IMG/VR virus record: IMGVR_UViG_3300026557_000006
Span: 1-44,595 of that record
Source of the DNA: a virus
Length of the DNA: 44,595 nucleotides
Strand: one strand, 5' to 3'
Shown piece after piece: positions 38,554 through 43,981 of this stretch; positions within the stretch are counted from its first letter, which is position 1, and each line of letters begins with the position of its first letter. The translations under genes and the position numbers were made by a program. The notes under the pieces were generated by a model. That model searched no databases, was not told the origin of the DNA, and saw nothing but the letters and a program-made list of their open reading frames with translations.

Positions 38554-38841
38554 TCAGATCACGCAAGCGGTGGGGAAGCGGTGCACCATGTCGGCGTAGA
38601 CGACGGTGTGCAGCGTCCTCCAGGTGAACGGCAACGGCAGGGTCGCGTTGGGCATCCCGGCCACGTTCTCGAAGCGGGCGCGCCAACCGTCGGTCATATT
38701 GCAATCGAGGTAGATGGTGCCGCCCTTGACGGTCTCTTGCAGTGTGGCCGTGATCTCCATGCTTTCGATCAGGTTGCGGATATGCGCGGCCATTTCCGCG
38801 TCTGCCTTGCCGTCGATCTCAATCGTGCTGCGCTTGCTCAT
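38554..38841 (-). CDS. Hypothetical protein, first gene of minus peptidase block
   Basis: The product has 95 residues from ATG 38841 (AAGGGAGAT upstream). An N-terminal helix (DAEMAAHIRNLIESMEITAT) precedes a beta-rich half (GGTIYLDCNMTDGWRARFEN). No family recognised. It heads the minus-strand transcript that includes the microprotein, the zinc-ribbon protein, the peptidase and the XRE regulator. Confidence 0.7.
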   Translation of the reverse strand: MSKRSTIEIDGKADAEMAAHIRNLIESMEITATLQETVKGGTIYLDCNMTDGWRARFENVAGMPNATLPLPFTWRTLHTVVYADMVHRFPTACVI

Positions 38842-38885
38842 GTGTCTCCGATCTCCCTTTCGAGGAGCCGGCATCTTGCTCTATC

Positions 38886-38900
38886 TTGCCCATTGGGCAA
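38886..38900. promoter_or_regulatory. Palindromic operator candidate TTGCCCATTGGGCAA
   Basis: Seven-base arms TTGCCCA/TGGGCAA around one central base, 45 bases upstream of the first gene of the minus-strand peptidase block. It has the size and symmetry of a dimeric repressor site. The XRE protein encoded at the end of the block is a candidate binder. Confidence 0.5.
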
Positions 38901-39078
38901 ACAGGACAAAGCCGTAAAGATCAGCAATCTTCGTCACACTTTGCACGAAAGACGGCTGTGAACAGCCTTTCGCGGGGTCGTTGCCGGGACCGCTGCGGTT
39001 CCGCTCCCGTTCCCGGATCGTTCGGCCGTTAGTTGCGACATGGACTATTCATCTTGCTGTGAACGTCTCCGTCCGGTG

Positions 39079-39135
39079 CTATTTCTTCTTTCCCTTCAAC
39101 GCATTACGACCCCACTTGACAAGGTTTCCTGACAT
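39079..39135 (-). CDS. Possible 18-residue basic microprotein
   Basis: ATG 39135 opens MSGNLVKWGRNALKGKKK before TAG. No well-spaced SD is seen (GAGGAG is about 24 bases away). The composition is unlike the surrounding shadow frames and resembles a short cationic amphipathic peptide. Weak evidence only. Confidence 0.25.
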   Translation of the reverse strand: MSGNLVKWGRNALKGKKK

Positions 39136-39660
39136 CTATCGTCTCGCGCGCGGCTCCTCGCCAGCGGAACCCCAGACAGGCAGGAGGGGCCGCGCAGAGG
39201 CGGCCACAGGCCGGCCGACAAGCGGCCGCATAGGCGATGGATGGGCGTCACCCGATCCCCCGAAGGCGAGCGGGCAGCGGATGCGAGAGCACAAGTGACG
39301 CGATAAAGGGATGCGGAGAACAGGGAGTGATGGGGTCCAACAACATTCGACCTACAACATTTCGCGGTGTTTGATTGCTTCTTGCTCCTCGGTTTCCTCC
39401 TCCTACAACTTCATCTGATCGCTTCAAACAAACCTCCACATCGCTGATCCTGCTCACCTACACGCATTGTGTTTACACTGCAGTGTGGTGGTGTTGTTGT
39501 TGGATCGGTGTGGTGAGAGGGGATGGACCGGGTCATGGACTGAGCGCGCGCTCGCGCGGATTTGCCGATGGGCAGCGTGCAGCTGAATGGAGTCGCCCCA
39601 CCCTTCCCCCTCCCCAGAAAAAAAACTTGCAATTGAGGCGAGAAGCAACAATCTTGTGTC

Positions 39661-39812
39661 TGTCTCGTAGATCGAGACAACCACCAGAGGGCCCAGCCTC
39701 GGAACTGGGAGCAGGCCCTGACGGGAAGCAGCAGCTTCTCCCAGGCAGACGAGAGAGCCCCATCGATCCCATTGTTCGTGGTTGTGCAGTGCCCGGTCGG
39801 TGGGGCTTTTGC
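39661..39812 (+). ncRNA. Candidate structured small RNA with own promoter and terminator
   Basis: TTGCAA (39627-39632), a 17-base spacer and AATCTT (39650-39655) predict a start near 39661. The transcript would begin with hairpin TGTCTCG/CGAGACA (39661-39679). Nested AGGGCC/GGCCCT and CCCAG/CTGGG stems follow, then GAAGC/GCTTC (39725-39738). It would end in a long-range AGCCCCA/TGGGGCT stem followed by TTTT (39808-39811). It could be a trans-acting sRNA or a leader for the gene at 39828. Family not recognised. Confidence 0.4.
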
Positions 39813-39827
39813 TGAGAGGTGTGTGCG

Positions 39828-40031
39828 ATGGCCGACAGGACCGTGGAGATCAGCGATAAGGTGCTCGATGAGAACATCGCTGGTTGGCTACGTGACATCG
39901 CCACCATGATCCTGCGAGCTGATGGTGACCGTGACTACATGAACCCCAGTGATCTGACGGTGCAACAGACAATGGCCGCTGCCGATCTTATTCGGATAGC
40001 CGCTGATCGGTTGAGCAAGCGAGGTGGGTGA
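39828..40031 (+). CDS. Hypothetical protein, first gene of small-gene operon
   Basis: The product has 67 residues (MADRTVEISDKVLDENIAGW...), helical and acidic, ending in a basic helix (ADLIRIAADRLSKRGG). ATG 39828 has GAGAGG upstream; GTG 39819 would be an alternative. It overlaps the next start by TGATG. No family recognised. Confidence 0.7.
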   Translation: MADRTVEISDKVLDENIAGWLRDIATMILRADGDRDYMNPSDLTVQQTMAAADLIRIAADRLSKRGG

Positions 40032-40090
40032 TGGAGTGGATGCTGGGGTTGGTGGTGCTGTATCTGATCGTGACGGTGGCGACACGATGA
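40031..40090 (+). CDS. 19-residue membrane microprotein
   Basis: MEWMLGLVVLYLIVTVATR: a single hydrophobic helix with a C-terminal Arg. Its ATG overlaps the previous stop (TGATG) and its stop overlaps the next ATG (ATGA). A non-coding gap would not be expected to show both junctions, which supports real translation. Function unknown. Confidence 0.5.
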   Translation: MEWMLGLVVLYLIVTVATR

Positions 40091-40359
40091 GTGGGACGGA
40101 CGGACCAGACTTTGATCGGATGCGCGAAGGGCGCTCGATCGCTGTGGAGGCAAGGGAAATCCGCAGAGAGCTGGAAGAACTGAAGGTCTCGGTCGACCTG
40201 GTGTTCAGGGCGCTGCATGCTTCGGTGAAGCTGCAGTCATACTATGCCGATCTGCTCAATCAGTACGATCACGGCCATCGGATGATGTTCACCACCGAGC
40301 AGTGGTTGGAGCGGTTGCGAGAGTTGGAAGCGAAAGGGGAACGTGATGAAGCTGGATAA
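40087..40359 (+). CDS. Hypothetical helical protein
   Basis: This 90-residue protein has coiled-coil character (IAVEAREIRRELEELKVSVD, later LERLRELEAKGERDE). Coupled to the microprotein upstream by ATGA; its end overlaps the next gene start by 14 bases. No family recognised. Confidence 0.7.
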   Translation: MSGTDGPDFDRMREGRSIAVEAREIRRELEELKVSVDLVFRALHASVKLQSYYADLLNQYDHGHRMMFTTEQWLERLRELEAKGERDEAG

Positions 40360-40624
40360 GAAGTTCTATGCGGACGTTGTCTACATACGTAAGGCCAAGG
40401 ACCACAGCATCGTGCCGGATGACGAATGGGTGGTGTTCCTCGCCAAGGACAATGCCTTTGCTGCGGTGTTGCCGGCGTACAGGCGCGAGCTGATCGCAAT
40501 GGGAGCTGACGACGAGCAGCTGGAGGCGGTGACCCGGCTGATCGACGATGTCACGGCCTGGCGCTTGGCCAACCCAGAGCGCTGCAAGGTGCCAGACGCC
40601 AAGGGGGAGAAGTTGCTTCCATGA
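40346..40624 (+). CDS. Hypothetical protein
   Basis: This 92-residue alpha/beta protein (FYADVVYIRKAKDHSIVPDD, EWVVFLAKDNAFAAVLPAYR) has an AAAGGGGA site before ATG 40346; GTG 40343 is an alternative. Small phage proteins of this layout are common, but I cannot name a family. ATGA overlap with the next gene. Confidence 0.7.
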   Translation: MKLDKKFYADVVYIRKAKDHSIVPDDEWVVFLAKDNAFAAVLPAYRRELIAMGADDEQLEAVTRLIDDVTAWRLANPERCKVPDAKGEKLLP

Positions 40625-40815
40625 GCATGAGCCAGGAAAGCCGGGTGTGGGCCGCGGCTGCTGCCATCGCCAATGCACGGGCAGCCCGCAAGGGAGCGCC
40701 GGCGGTGAGCAACATCATGGAGCTGTTGCACAAGATCGAGCCGGGATTGTTCGATGAGGTGATGGAGGACGCACGGGTGGCGCTCGCTGCTGCCGATGCG
40801 GGGTGCGATGTGTGA
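40621..40815 (+). CDS. Small Ala-rich helical protein
   Basis: The product has 64 residues, nearly all helical (VWAAAAAIANARAARKG; IMELLHKIEPGLFDEVMEDA). ATGA overlap upstream and an 8-base overlap with the next gene. No family recognised. Confidence 0.65.
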   Translation: MSMSQESRVWAAAAAIANARAARKGAPAVSNIMELLHKIEPGLFDEVMEDARVALAAADAGCDV

Positions 40816-41083
40816 GAACTTGAAGGTCGAGTGGGTCGACGGCTTTCGTGAGCCGCAGTGCAAGCCCAACCCGGAGTATCCCAACGGCATCGACATCGAT
40901 TGGTGCAAGCGGGACGGCGTGCCGACGTGTCACACGGCCTTGCCGTATCCGGCCAAGCGCTGCGGCTACTACCTGGTCAAATGCAACATCTGCGACACCA
41001 AGGTGGCGATCACCACGGCGGGGCGGCCGGACGATCCGCGCTCGGTCGACATCCCTTGCGTGCTCAAGGGCAGCAAGCAATGA
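40808..41083 (+). CDS. Cys-containing conserved-type phage protein
   Basis: This 91-residue protein with six Cys ends CGYYLVKCNICDTKVAITTAGRPDDPRS in pattern, a zinc-ribbon-like strand pair (KCNIC) followed by a conserved-looking TTAGRPDDPR turn. I associate this ending with hypothetical proteins of rhizobial phages but cannot name a function. ATG 40808 overlaps the previous stop. Confidence 0.7.
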   Translation: MCENLKVEWVDGFREPQCKPNPEYPNGIDIDWCKRDGVPTCHTALPYPAKRCGYYLVKCNICDTKVAITTAGRPDDPRSVDIPCVLKGSKQ

Positions 41084-41313
41084 GCGCTTGGGTCGACGAC
41101 AACCTGGTGTTCTGGCAAATTGCCGTGCTGGCATTCCTACCGGCAGCGATACCGGGGCTGATAATGCTCTGCATCGCGGCCCTGCTACATCGGACAGCCT
41201 CTTGCAAGCGCAGCCGCGTGCTCAAGGAGGAGTTGTCGGCGGAGGAGAAGAAGCTGCTCGAGATCATGACCAGGCCGGCGCGCATCTCCAGCTATTGGTT
41301 TCGGGGGCAATGA
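41080..41313 (+). CDS. Single-helix membrane protein
   Basis: The product has 77 residues with one membrane helix at about 11-35 (WQIAVLAFLPAAIPGLIMLCIAALL) and a charged cytoplasmic-type helix (LKEELSAEEKKLLEIMTR). ATGA overlaps at both ends. Family unknown. Confidence 0.7.
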   Translation: MSAWVDDNLVFWQIAVLAFLPAAIPGLIMLCIAALLHRTASCKRSRVLKEELSAEEKKLLEIMTRPARISSYWFRGQ

Positions 41314-41522
41314 GCGATTCATGCCCAGATGAGGTGGAGCCGGAGCACCGCGACAAGGTTCCGGTCGACGATGATGATGAGATCGACTGGCGCTCGTCAG
41401 GTGATGAGGAAGAGATCGGCGGATGGGTAGCGCAGGCATTCGGCCACCATGGTCACTGCGGGACACTTGGGCCAAGAAATGGCGGCTGTTGGTGCTGCGG
41501 GTGGTGCCAATATCGTGGATAG
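41310..41522 (+). CDS. Small acidic protein with Cys/His-rich end
   Basis: The product has 70 residues: a very acidic first half (DEVEPEHRD, DDDDEIDWRSSGDEEE), then HHGHCGTLGPRNGGCWCCGWC. The Cys/His end could bind metal. It overlaps the next small membrane gene by 100 bases in another frame, so only one of the two may be real beyond 41423. Confidence 0.5.
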   Translation: MSDSCPDEVEPEHRDKVPVDDDDEIDWRSSGDEEEIGGWVAQAFGHHGHCGTLGPRNGGCWCCGWCQYRG

Positions 41523-41593
41523 TGGCGTATCTGCTGCTCAAGGATCGGATCAGCTCGTGGAGATGGCGCCATGATCACTCGCGTCCACGGTGA
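41423..41593 (+). CDS. Possible 56-residue membrane protein
   Basis: ATG 41423 opens a frame with basic residues and one membrane helix (RLLVLRVVPISWIVAYLLL, about 22-40), ending in an Arg/His tail. It overlaps both neighbours in other frames, which is common in this operon. SD is weak. Moderate-to-low support. Confidence 0.45.
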   Translation: MGSAGIRPPWSLRDTWAKKWRLLVLRVVPISWIVAYLLLKDRISSWRWRHDHSRPR

Positions 41594-41750
41594 CATTCAG
41601 TTCGAGTGCGATGAGTGCGCCGAGGTGCTTGATACACGCACCTCCGAGTTCTCCGAAGCGCTGACCGAGCTCAAGGTCGAGGGCTGGAGATCGCGCAAGC
41701 TCGGCAACGATTGGTCGCACTACTGCGAAAAGTGCTGGGTGAAGCAATGA
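41571..41750 (+). CDS. 59-residue zinc-ribbon protein
   Basis: MITRVHGDIQFECDECAEVL... ends WSHYCEKCWVKQ. Two CxxC pairs (CDEC near 13-16, CEKC near 52-55) flank a helix with the SEFSEALTELKVEGWRS pattern, a compact zinc-ribbon layout seen in many small phage proteins. Its stop overlaps the next start by ATGA. Function unknown. Confidence 0.7.
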   Translation: MITRVHGDIQFECDECAEVLDTRTSEFSEALTELKVEGWRSRKLGNDWSHYCEKCWVKQ

Positions 41751-42040
41751 CTACGCGCCGTGGCTTCATCACCGGCCTGGGGGCGCTGTTCATCGCGGCG
41801 CCGGCGATCGTGCGCGTGGCCTCGATCATGCCGGTGCGGGCCTTTGACCTTGATCTGACCGATTACGATGCCATCGAGCAGGAGCTGCGGGCGATGTCTG
41901 GCGGCATCGAGCATAGCGTGCGAGACGCCTTCGGTGAGTTGGTGTCGGTGACCCGTATGGCTTTCGTGCCACGGCTCTTTGTTGAGGTATACAGAGCATC
42001 GCCGTTGCTGGCTGAGCTACAAGGGAATGCGGACAGCTGA
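41747..42040 (+). CDS. Signal-bearing protein with capsid-N-terminus-like tail
   Basis: This 97-residue protein begins TTRRGFITGLGALFIAAPA, a twin-arginine-like signal (RRGFI followed by a hydrophobic core to about 29). Residues 64-91 (ELVSVTRMAFVPRLFVEVYR...) align without gaps to residues 18-45 of the major capsid protein (ELAAVTRRAFLPKVFVQLWK...), with identities at Glu, Leu, Val, Thr, Arg, Ala, Phe, Pro, Phe, Val, Pro, Ala. The protein ends where the capsid continues into its fold. Function unknown: a truncated capsid duplicate or a capsid-directed peptide. Confidence 0.65.
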   Translation: MTTRRGFITGLGALFIAAPAIVRVASIMPVRAFDLDLTDYDAIEQELRAMSGGIEHSVRDAFGELVSVTRMAFVPRLFVEVYRASPLLAELQGNADS

Positions 42041-42254
42041 AATTCCGCTTGCGTGGCCGTGCCTGTCTCGTCTATGTGATTCTCGCTGCCCCTTGCCCAG
42101 TACATCCGGCCAACCACCGGCACGTTGGGTTTGGGTAACCCGAGCCGGAGCTTGAGTCCAAAGGGCTGTGACATGGCCAGCCACAGGCTCCGGCAGCTCA
42201 GGTCATGACTGAGGGCGGCCGGCGTGTCAGTAGCTACCACGCGCGGGTCGCATT
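42041..42254. other. Non-coding, hairpin-rich stretch before tRNA-like gene
   Basis: No supported gene in about 214 bases (307 to the next start, counting the tRNA-like element). CCGGAGC (42145-42151) pairs with GCTCCGG (42187-42193), with an inner CTGTG/CACAG stem. A minus-strand open frame runs across it but also through the tRNA-like element and the capsid-like gene, so it is treated as a shadow. Confidence 0.5.
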
Positions 42255-42326
42255 GGGCCGGGCGCTGGGGTGCAGAGAGGCCTTGCAAGCCATTCGCGGT
42301 GGGTTCGATTCCCACTCGGTCCACCA
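42255..42326 (+). tRNA. Atypical tRNA-like element (best fit tRNA-Ala, TGC)
   Basis: Acceptor arms GGGCCGG (42255-42261) and TCGGTCC pair over seven positions with two G-U pairs, followed by A and encoded CCA. The T-arm GTGGG-TTCGATT-CCCAC is perfect. The anticodon loop CTTGCAA in GGC/GCC reads TGC (Ala), but one stem pair is mismatched, the D-arm is short (CTG/CAG) and T8 is missing. It may be a degenerate or unusual phage tRNA, or only a tRNA-derived sequence. Confidence 0.45.
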
Positions 42327-42327
42327 A

Positions 42328-42345
42328 GTCACTCGAAAGGTGATC
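42328..42345 (+). promoter_or_regulatory. Extended Shine-Dalgarno element, copy 2
   Basis: Exact copy of GTCACTCGAAAGGTGATC at 136-153, one base after the encoded CCA of the tRNA-like element and two bases before the GTG start at 42348. Confidence 0.6.
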
Positions 42346-42347
42346 CA

Positions 42348-42479
42348 GTGCACGACTTCCGCTTTCCCCCCGAGGACGATAACGACAAGTTGTCGGCATG
42401 GCCTGGCTATATCGCCTTTTGGGTGATTGCTGTCGGCCTCGTTGCTGCAATCGTGGCGCTGGTTTGGTTTGCCCCTTAA
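42348..42479 (+). CDS. 43-residue membrane microprotein
   Basis: GTG 42348 follows the strong AAAGGTGATC site. The product MHDFRFPPEDDNDKLSAWPG is followed by one membrane helix (YIAFWVIAVGLVAAIVALVW). The excellent SD and clear soluble/membrane division support it. Function unknown. Confidence 0.65.
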   Translation: MHDFRFPPEDDNDKLSAWPGYIAFWVIAVGLVAAIVALVWFAP

Positions 42480-42494
42480 CACGAAGGAGACGAG

Positions 42495-42821
42495 ATGACC
42501 CACATCCCCCCGACCATTGGTCGTGTTGTTTGGTTCACCCCCGGCGATCAGGACAAGTCGATGACGGAGCTGAGCCCGGAGCAGGCGATGAAGGCCGACG
42601 TCGTCTATGTCTGGCCCGACAGCACCGTCAACCTGCACATCGTCGACCACGGTGGTCAGATCTGGACCCGTTCGCACGTCAAGCTGGTGCAGGATGGTGG
42701 CGATGCGGCTAAGGTCGGCGAGCGCTATTGCTCGTGGATGCCGTACCAGATCGGCCAGGCCAAGAAGCACGAGCAGCCGGCCAATGTGACCACCGAGTCG
42801 GCGGCTGCGGGAGCGGTCTGA
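42495..42821 (+). CDS. Conserved-type phage hypothetical protein
   Basis: This 108-residue protein, IGRVVWFTPGDQDKSMTEL...VVYVWPDSTVNLHIVDHGGQ, reads as a small beta-barrel of the kind common in dsDNA phages of many hosts (IGRxVWY..., VNLxVxD, WP). AAGGAGACGAG precedes the ATG. Function not known to me. Its stop overlaps the Tad2-like start by TGATG. Confidence 0.7.
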   Translation: MTHIPPTIGRVVWFTPGDQDKSMTELSPEQAMKADVVYVWPDSTVNLHIVDHGGQIWTRSHVKLVQDGGDAAKVGERYCSWMPYQIGQAKKHEQPANVTTESAAAGAV

Positions 42822-43120
42822 TGGGCGAAACTATCGGCTGGGCCGTGAAGCAGATGTGGATCGGCCACAAGGTCTGCCGGCGTGGCTGGAACGGCAAGGG
42901 CATGTTCATCGTGTTGATGGATCGCCTGCAGCTGCCGCCCTACAACACGCAGGGCACCGAGCGCAAGGTCAATGATCGCACCGCCAAGTGGATCGGTGAG
43001 GACAAGCCGCTCGATAGCCAGCCGTACATCGCCATGAAGACGGCGACCGGGCAGTGGCAGCCGGGGTGGTTGTGCTCACAGGCTGATTTGTTGGCTTCCG
43101 ATTGGGAGATCGCGGAGTGA
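42821..43120 (+). CDS. tad2: Tad2/DUF2829-family Thoeris anti-defence protein
   Basis: The 99-residue protein has the DUF2829/Tad2 pattern: GWAVKQMWIGHKVCRRGWNGKGMFI (residues 6-30), PYIAMKTATGQWQPGW (68-83) and CSQADLLASDWEIAE (85-99), the hallmarks being R-x-GWNGKGMF, PYI-x-MKTA and S-Q-x-D-LLA-DWE. Characterised Tad2 proteins sequester cyclic ADP-ribose-type signals made by Thoeris ThsB and so block the defence. Binding residues are assumed from the motif; length is typical. A spacer of about 30 residues between halves is slightly enlarged. Confidence 0.88.
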   Translation: MGETIGWAVKQMWIGHKVCRRGWNGKGMFIVLMDRLQLPPYNTQGTERKVNDRTAKWIGEDKPLDSQPYIAMKTATGQWQPGWLCSQADLLASDWEIAE

Positions 43121-43323
43121 CCAGGCGAGACGCAAGTGGGCGCGATGACGAAGGAATTGACTCCGCCGTGATCGAGCAAGAGAAATATTTGCGGCTGCGC
43201 TGTCTCGAGCTGGCAGTGAAGATGCACGATCCTGATGGTGCGGTGAGTCTAGGGTCAGCGGAGGAGACAGCTGACCATCTGTTGCGCTACATCTTGACCG
43301 GAACAATGGCCAAGCAAACATGA
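43117..43323 (+). CDS. Small hypothetical protein
   Basis: The product has 68 residues from GTG 43117 (overlapping the Tad2 stop, with GGAG upstream): polar start, then helices LRLRCLELAVKMHDPDG and AEETADHLLRYILTG. Resembles small helical phage proteins; no family named. ATGA overlap with the next gene. Confidence 0.65.
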   Translation: MTRRDASGRDDEGIDSAVIEQEKYLRLRCLELAVKMHDPDGAVSLGSAEETADHLLRYILTGTMAKQT

Positions 43324-43652
43324 GCGACATCGTTGAAATCAGGGACAGCATTCCCGACATTGAGCAGATCGCCAAGGATATTGAGCGTTACCACAAGGCG
43401 GCGCACGCGGTTCAATCCGGCATTGCCATGCTGATGAACCACAACGACAAATTCACAACGCCAAAGCACTTACGTGTCGGCATTGACCTAGAGAAAGCCG
43501 AGCTTGGCGGTCTGACTAAGCTGCTCGTCGACAAAGGCCTGATCACCAGGGCGGAGTATTTTTCGGCCATTGCCGATGGAGTGGAGCGCGAGAAGGCGGA
43601 ATATGAGCAACGCCTGTCGGAGATCACCGGAGCCAAAGTCACCCTGGTATGA
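43320..43652 (+). CDS. Hypothetical helical protein
   Basis: This 110-residue protein has several amphipathic helices (IPDIEQIAKDIERYHKAAHA; DLEKAELGGLTKLLVDKGLI; AIADGVEREKAEYEQRLSEI). ATGA overlaps at both ends. No family recognised. Confidence 0.7.
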   Translation: MSDIVEIRDSIPDIEQIAKDIERYHKAAHAVQSGIAMLMNHNDKFTTPKHLRVGIDLEKAELGGLTKLLVDKGLITRAEYFSAIADGVEREKAEYEQRLSEITGAKVTLV

Positions 43653-43846
43653 CCTGGTTGACCGTGATCAATGAGCACGAGCTGATCGAGGTGGGCAATC
43701 GACGTTGGTGTGTCACGTGCGATTTGTTTCAGCAGCGGCGAGCCTCTGGTTGGCCGTCATTGTCGATGCCGTGCCGGCGTGACACTCCTTATGCGCAGTG
43801 GCTGGAGCGTAAGAAACGCGGGGAATGTGACGAAGTTTCCGGTTGA
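43649..43846 (+). CDS. Small Cys/Trp-containing protein
   Basis: The product has 65 residues: INEHELIEVGNRRWCVTCDL with a CxxC, then a basic segment and another Cys. Could bind metal. ATGA overlap upstream. No family recognised. Confidence 0.6.
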   Translation: MTWLTVINEHELIEVGNRRWCVTCDLFQQRRASGWPSLSMPCRRDTPYAQWLERKKRGECDEVSG

Positions 43847-43863
43847 CGTGGAAACAAACATCG

Positions 43864-43945
43864 CCAAGTGTACGCATGGAGGCCGGTGATGGTTCCAATC
43901 CCCAGACGTCTAAGCAGCAGCCTGCCATCACCGGTCCCCACTTGG
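43864..43945. other. Long two-part stem-loop before winged-helix gene
   Basis: CCAAGTG (43864-43870) pairs with CACTTGG (43939-43945), and inside it CCGGTGATGG (43883-43892) pairs with CCATCACCGG (43925-43934), all without mismatch. The loop is 32 bases. It lies just before the DNA-binding protein gene at 43969. It may be an operator, a riboregulator or a small RNA. Confidence 0.5.
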
Positions 43946-43981
43946 ATGCTTGCTCCTCCTAGCTTCCAATGCAACGACTGA
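43889..43981 (+). CDS. Possible 30-residue leader peptide within stem-loop
   Basis: ATG 43889 has GGAGG six bases upstream and overlaps a preceding 20-codon frame (GTG 43827) by TGATG. The product is Pro/Ser-rich (MVPIPRRLSSSLPSPVPTWM...). Its SD and start lie inside the stem-loop at 43864-43945, so a leader-peptide function is possible. Weakly supported. Confidence 0.3.
   Translation: MVPIPRRLSSSLPSPVPTWMLAPPSFQCND

Larger units (their letters stand above)
38842..39827. other. 1-kb intergenic control region between divergent blocks
   Basis: No convincing gene over about 985 bases; the open frames present have Arg/Pro-rich, shadow-like products. It holds several dyads: TTGCCCATTGGGCAA (38886), GGCTGTGAACAGCC (38954), ACACTGCAGTGT (39475), GAGCGCGCGCTC (39542) and TGTCTCG-N5-CGAGACA (39661). 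There is also a TTGACA at 39116, a C-rich stretch followed by A8 (39597-39625), and the candidate RNA at 39661-39812. It separates a minus-strand from a plus-strand operon, so promoters for both are expected here. Confidence 0.6.

Noticed and set aside
39116-39140. TTGACA with TATCGT as a promoter
   Set aside because: Spacer is only 15 bases and the -10 is poor; kept only as a mention.
38981-39298. Plus-strand 105-residue open frame in the 1-kb gap
   Set aside because: Arg/Pro/Gly-rich text without SD or codon bias like the neighbours.
39700-39745. Resemblance to the SRP RNA core (GGAAGCAGCAG)
   Set aside because: The conserved GGAA tetraloop context and the asymmetric loop are not in the right order.
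39375-39815. Plus-strand 146-residue open frame over the candidate RNA
   Set aside because: Cys/Trp/Arg/Pro-rich, no SD, and runs through perfect hairpins and a terminator-like stem.
41863-42450. Minus-strand 195-residue open frame
   Set aside because: It crosses the capsid-like gene, a hairpin-rich gap and the tRNA-like element (VGIEPTANGLQG is a typical tRNA shadow) and has no SD.
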